This document shows, piece after piece, positions 63,671-64,000 of a stretch of DNA of 64,000 bases. This DNA is from Arthrobacter sp. PM3. Lineage in GTDB: Bacteria; Actinomycetota; Actinomycetes; Actinomycetales; Micrococcaceae. Each line of letters starts with the position of its first letter. The stretch's first letter is position 1. The stretch is from the NCBI RefSeq assembly GCF_003352915.1, contig NZ_CP022314.1:2832579-2896578 (forward strand). The letters are read 5' to 3'. Position numbers and translations under genes: made by a program. A model generated the notes under the pieces. That model did not search any database. It saw nothing but the letters and a program-made list of their open reading frames with translations, and was not told the origin of the DNA.

Positions 63671-63696
63671 GCAACACGGGGTCACCTACGGCCCAT
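63671..63696 (+). repeat. GCAACACGGGGTCAC repeat, copy 3, left half only
   Basis: Matches the left arm of copies 1 and 2 (GCAAC-CGGGGTCAC then CTACGGCCCAT). The right arm is missing; IS30 sequence begins within about 15-40 bases, so the repeat was probably cut by the insertion. Confidence 0.65.
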
Positions 63697-63743
63697 CTCG
63701 CCGCCTCAAAGTCAACTGGTCGTTGCAACGGGCCGGGTTTATG

Positions 63744-64000
63744 TCATGCTGCGGCGGCGATGAGTTGGCGCATGCGTTGTTTTGGGGTCTCGAGGTTCAG
63801 GGTGGGCCGTGGCCGGTTGTTGAGTTTGTCGGCGATGGTGTCGAGGTCCTCGGCGGTGAAGACCGAGAGGTCGGTGCCTTTCTCGAACCAGTGGCGCAGC
63901 AGCCGGTTGGTGTTCTCGTTCGTACCCCGCTGCCAGGGTGAATGCGGATCGCAGAAGTACACCCCCGCGTCCAGGGCCAGCTGGATGCGGGGGTACTGGA
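63744..64000 (-). mobile_element. IS30-family transposase, C-terminal part, cut by window edge
   Basis: Reading from the right edge on the minus strand the frame gives ALDAGVYFCDPHSPWQRGT, then NENTNRLLRHWFEKGTDL and LNNRPRPTLNLETPKQRM: the C-terminal part of the IS30 DDE transposase with the last catalytic Glu in NEN. The stop is at 63744-63746. The rest of the gene lies outside the window, so intactness cannot be judged. The element's left end is probably between 63697 and 63735. Confidence 0.9.

Overview
The window is high-GC DNA with many GTG and a few TTG starts. Its gene content points to an actinobacterium of the Arthrobacter/Pseudarthrobacter type (Micrococcaceae). The indicators are an NnaR-type HemD/winged-helix fusion, an LpdA-type quinone reductase without redox cysteines, an acyl-CoA carboxylase epsilon subunit, an SCO4848-like membrane protein, and a birA/accDE/maf/accA3 neighbourhood like that of other actinobacteria. 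I see mostly ordinary chromosome. The only mobile element is an IS30-family transposase cut by the right edge. I see no rRNA, tRNA, CRISPR or prophage.

Layout. 1-3.5 kb: end of an exopolysaccharide sugar-transferase gene, then a stand-alone sufS-sufU pair. 3.5-11.5 kb: an SDR/DUF2505/small-membrane-protein operon, mfd, a YdjM-like membrane hydrolase, tspO. 11.6-19.2 kb: deoC, a short NirB-like flavoprotein, then nnaR, cobA and nirB in one operon, with nirD divergent from nirB. 19.2-24 kb: phosphohexomutase, Rrf2 regulator, purine nucleoside phosphorylase and lpdA. 24-31.8 kb: a TetR-SDR-SRPBCC operon, an aldehyde dehydrogenase, a peptidase-E-like protein and small or unknown proteins. 31.8-37.1 kb: nitrate assimilation (narK, nasC, nasB). 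37.4-42.7 kb: an MHS transporter, a glutamine amidotransferase, accA3 and maf. 42.7-50.8 kb: an MMPL exporter with its TetR gene, YbjQ, a secreted repeat protein, a DAACS symporter and a DUF885 protein. 50.9-56.7 kb: accE, accD, an HSDL2-like SDR, birA, a PH-domain membrane protein and a class III adenylate cyclase. 56.8-64 kb: PP2C phosphatase, ligA, inositol monophosphatase, GNAT, RidA, SulP, IS30.

How genes work together. narK/nasC/nasB import nitrate and reduce it to nitrite; nirB/nirD reduce nitrite to ammonium; cobA feeds siroheme synthesis; nnaR is the expected co-regulator. Five motifs phased at exactly 11 bp lie upstream of nirB and resemble GlnR boxes; a shorter set of the same kind lies upstream of the NirB-like flavoprotein. 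PNP, the phosphohexomutase and DeoC could form a nucleoside-ribose salvage route. accA3, accD, accE and birA provide an acyl-CoA carboxylase and its biotinylation.

The least explained structures are two arrays of contiguous 32-bp units. They lie at 38.9 and 47.3 kb, both between convergent genes, and both are built on a GACGCTC core. There is also a dispersed hairpin repeat beginning GCAACRCGGGGTCAC (three copies, one cut short next to the IS30 element), and an in-frame palindrome inside the iron-sulfur region of nasC.
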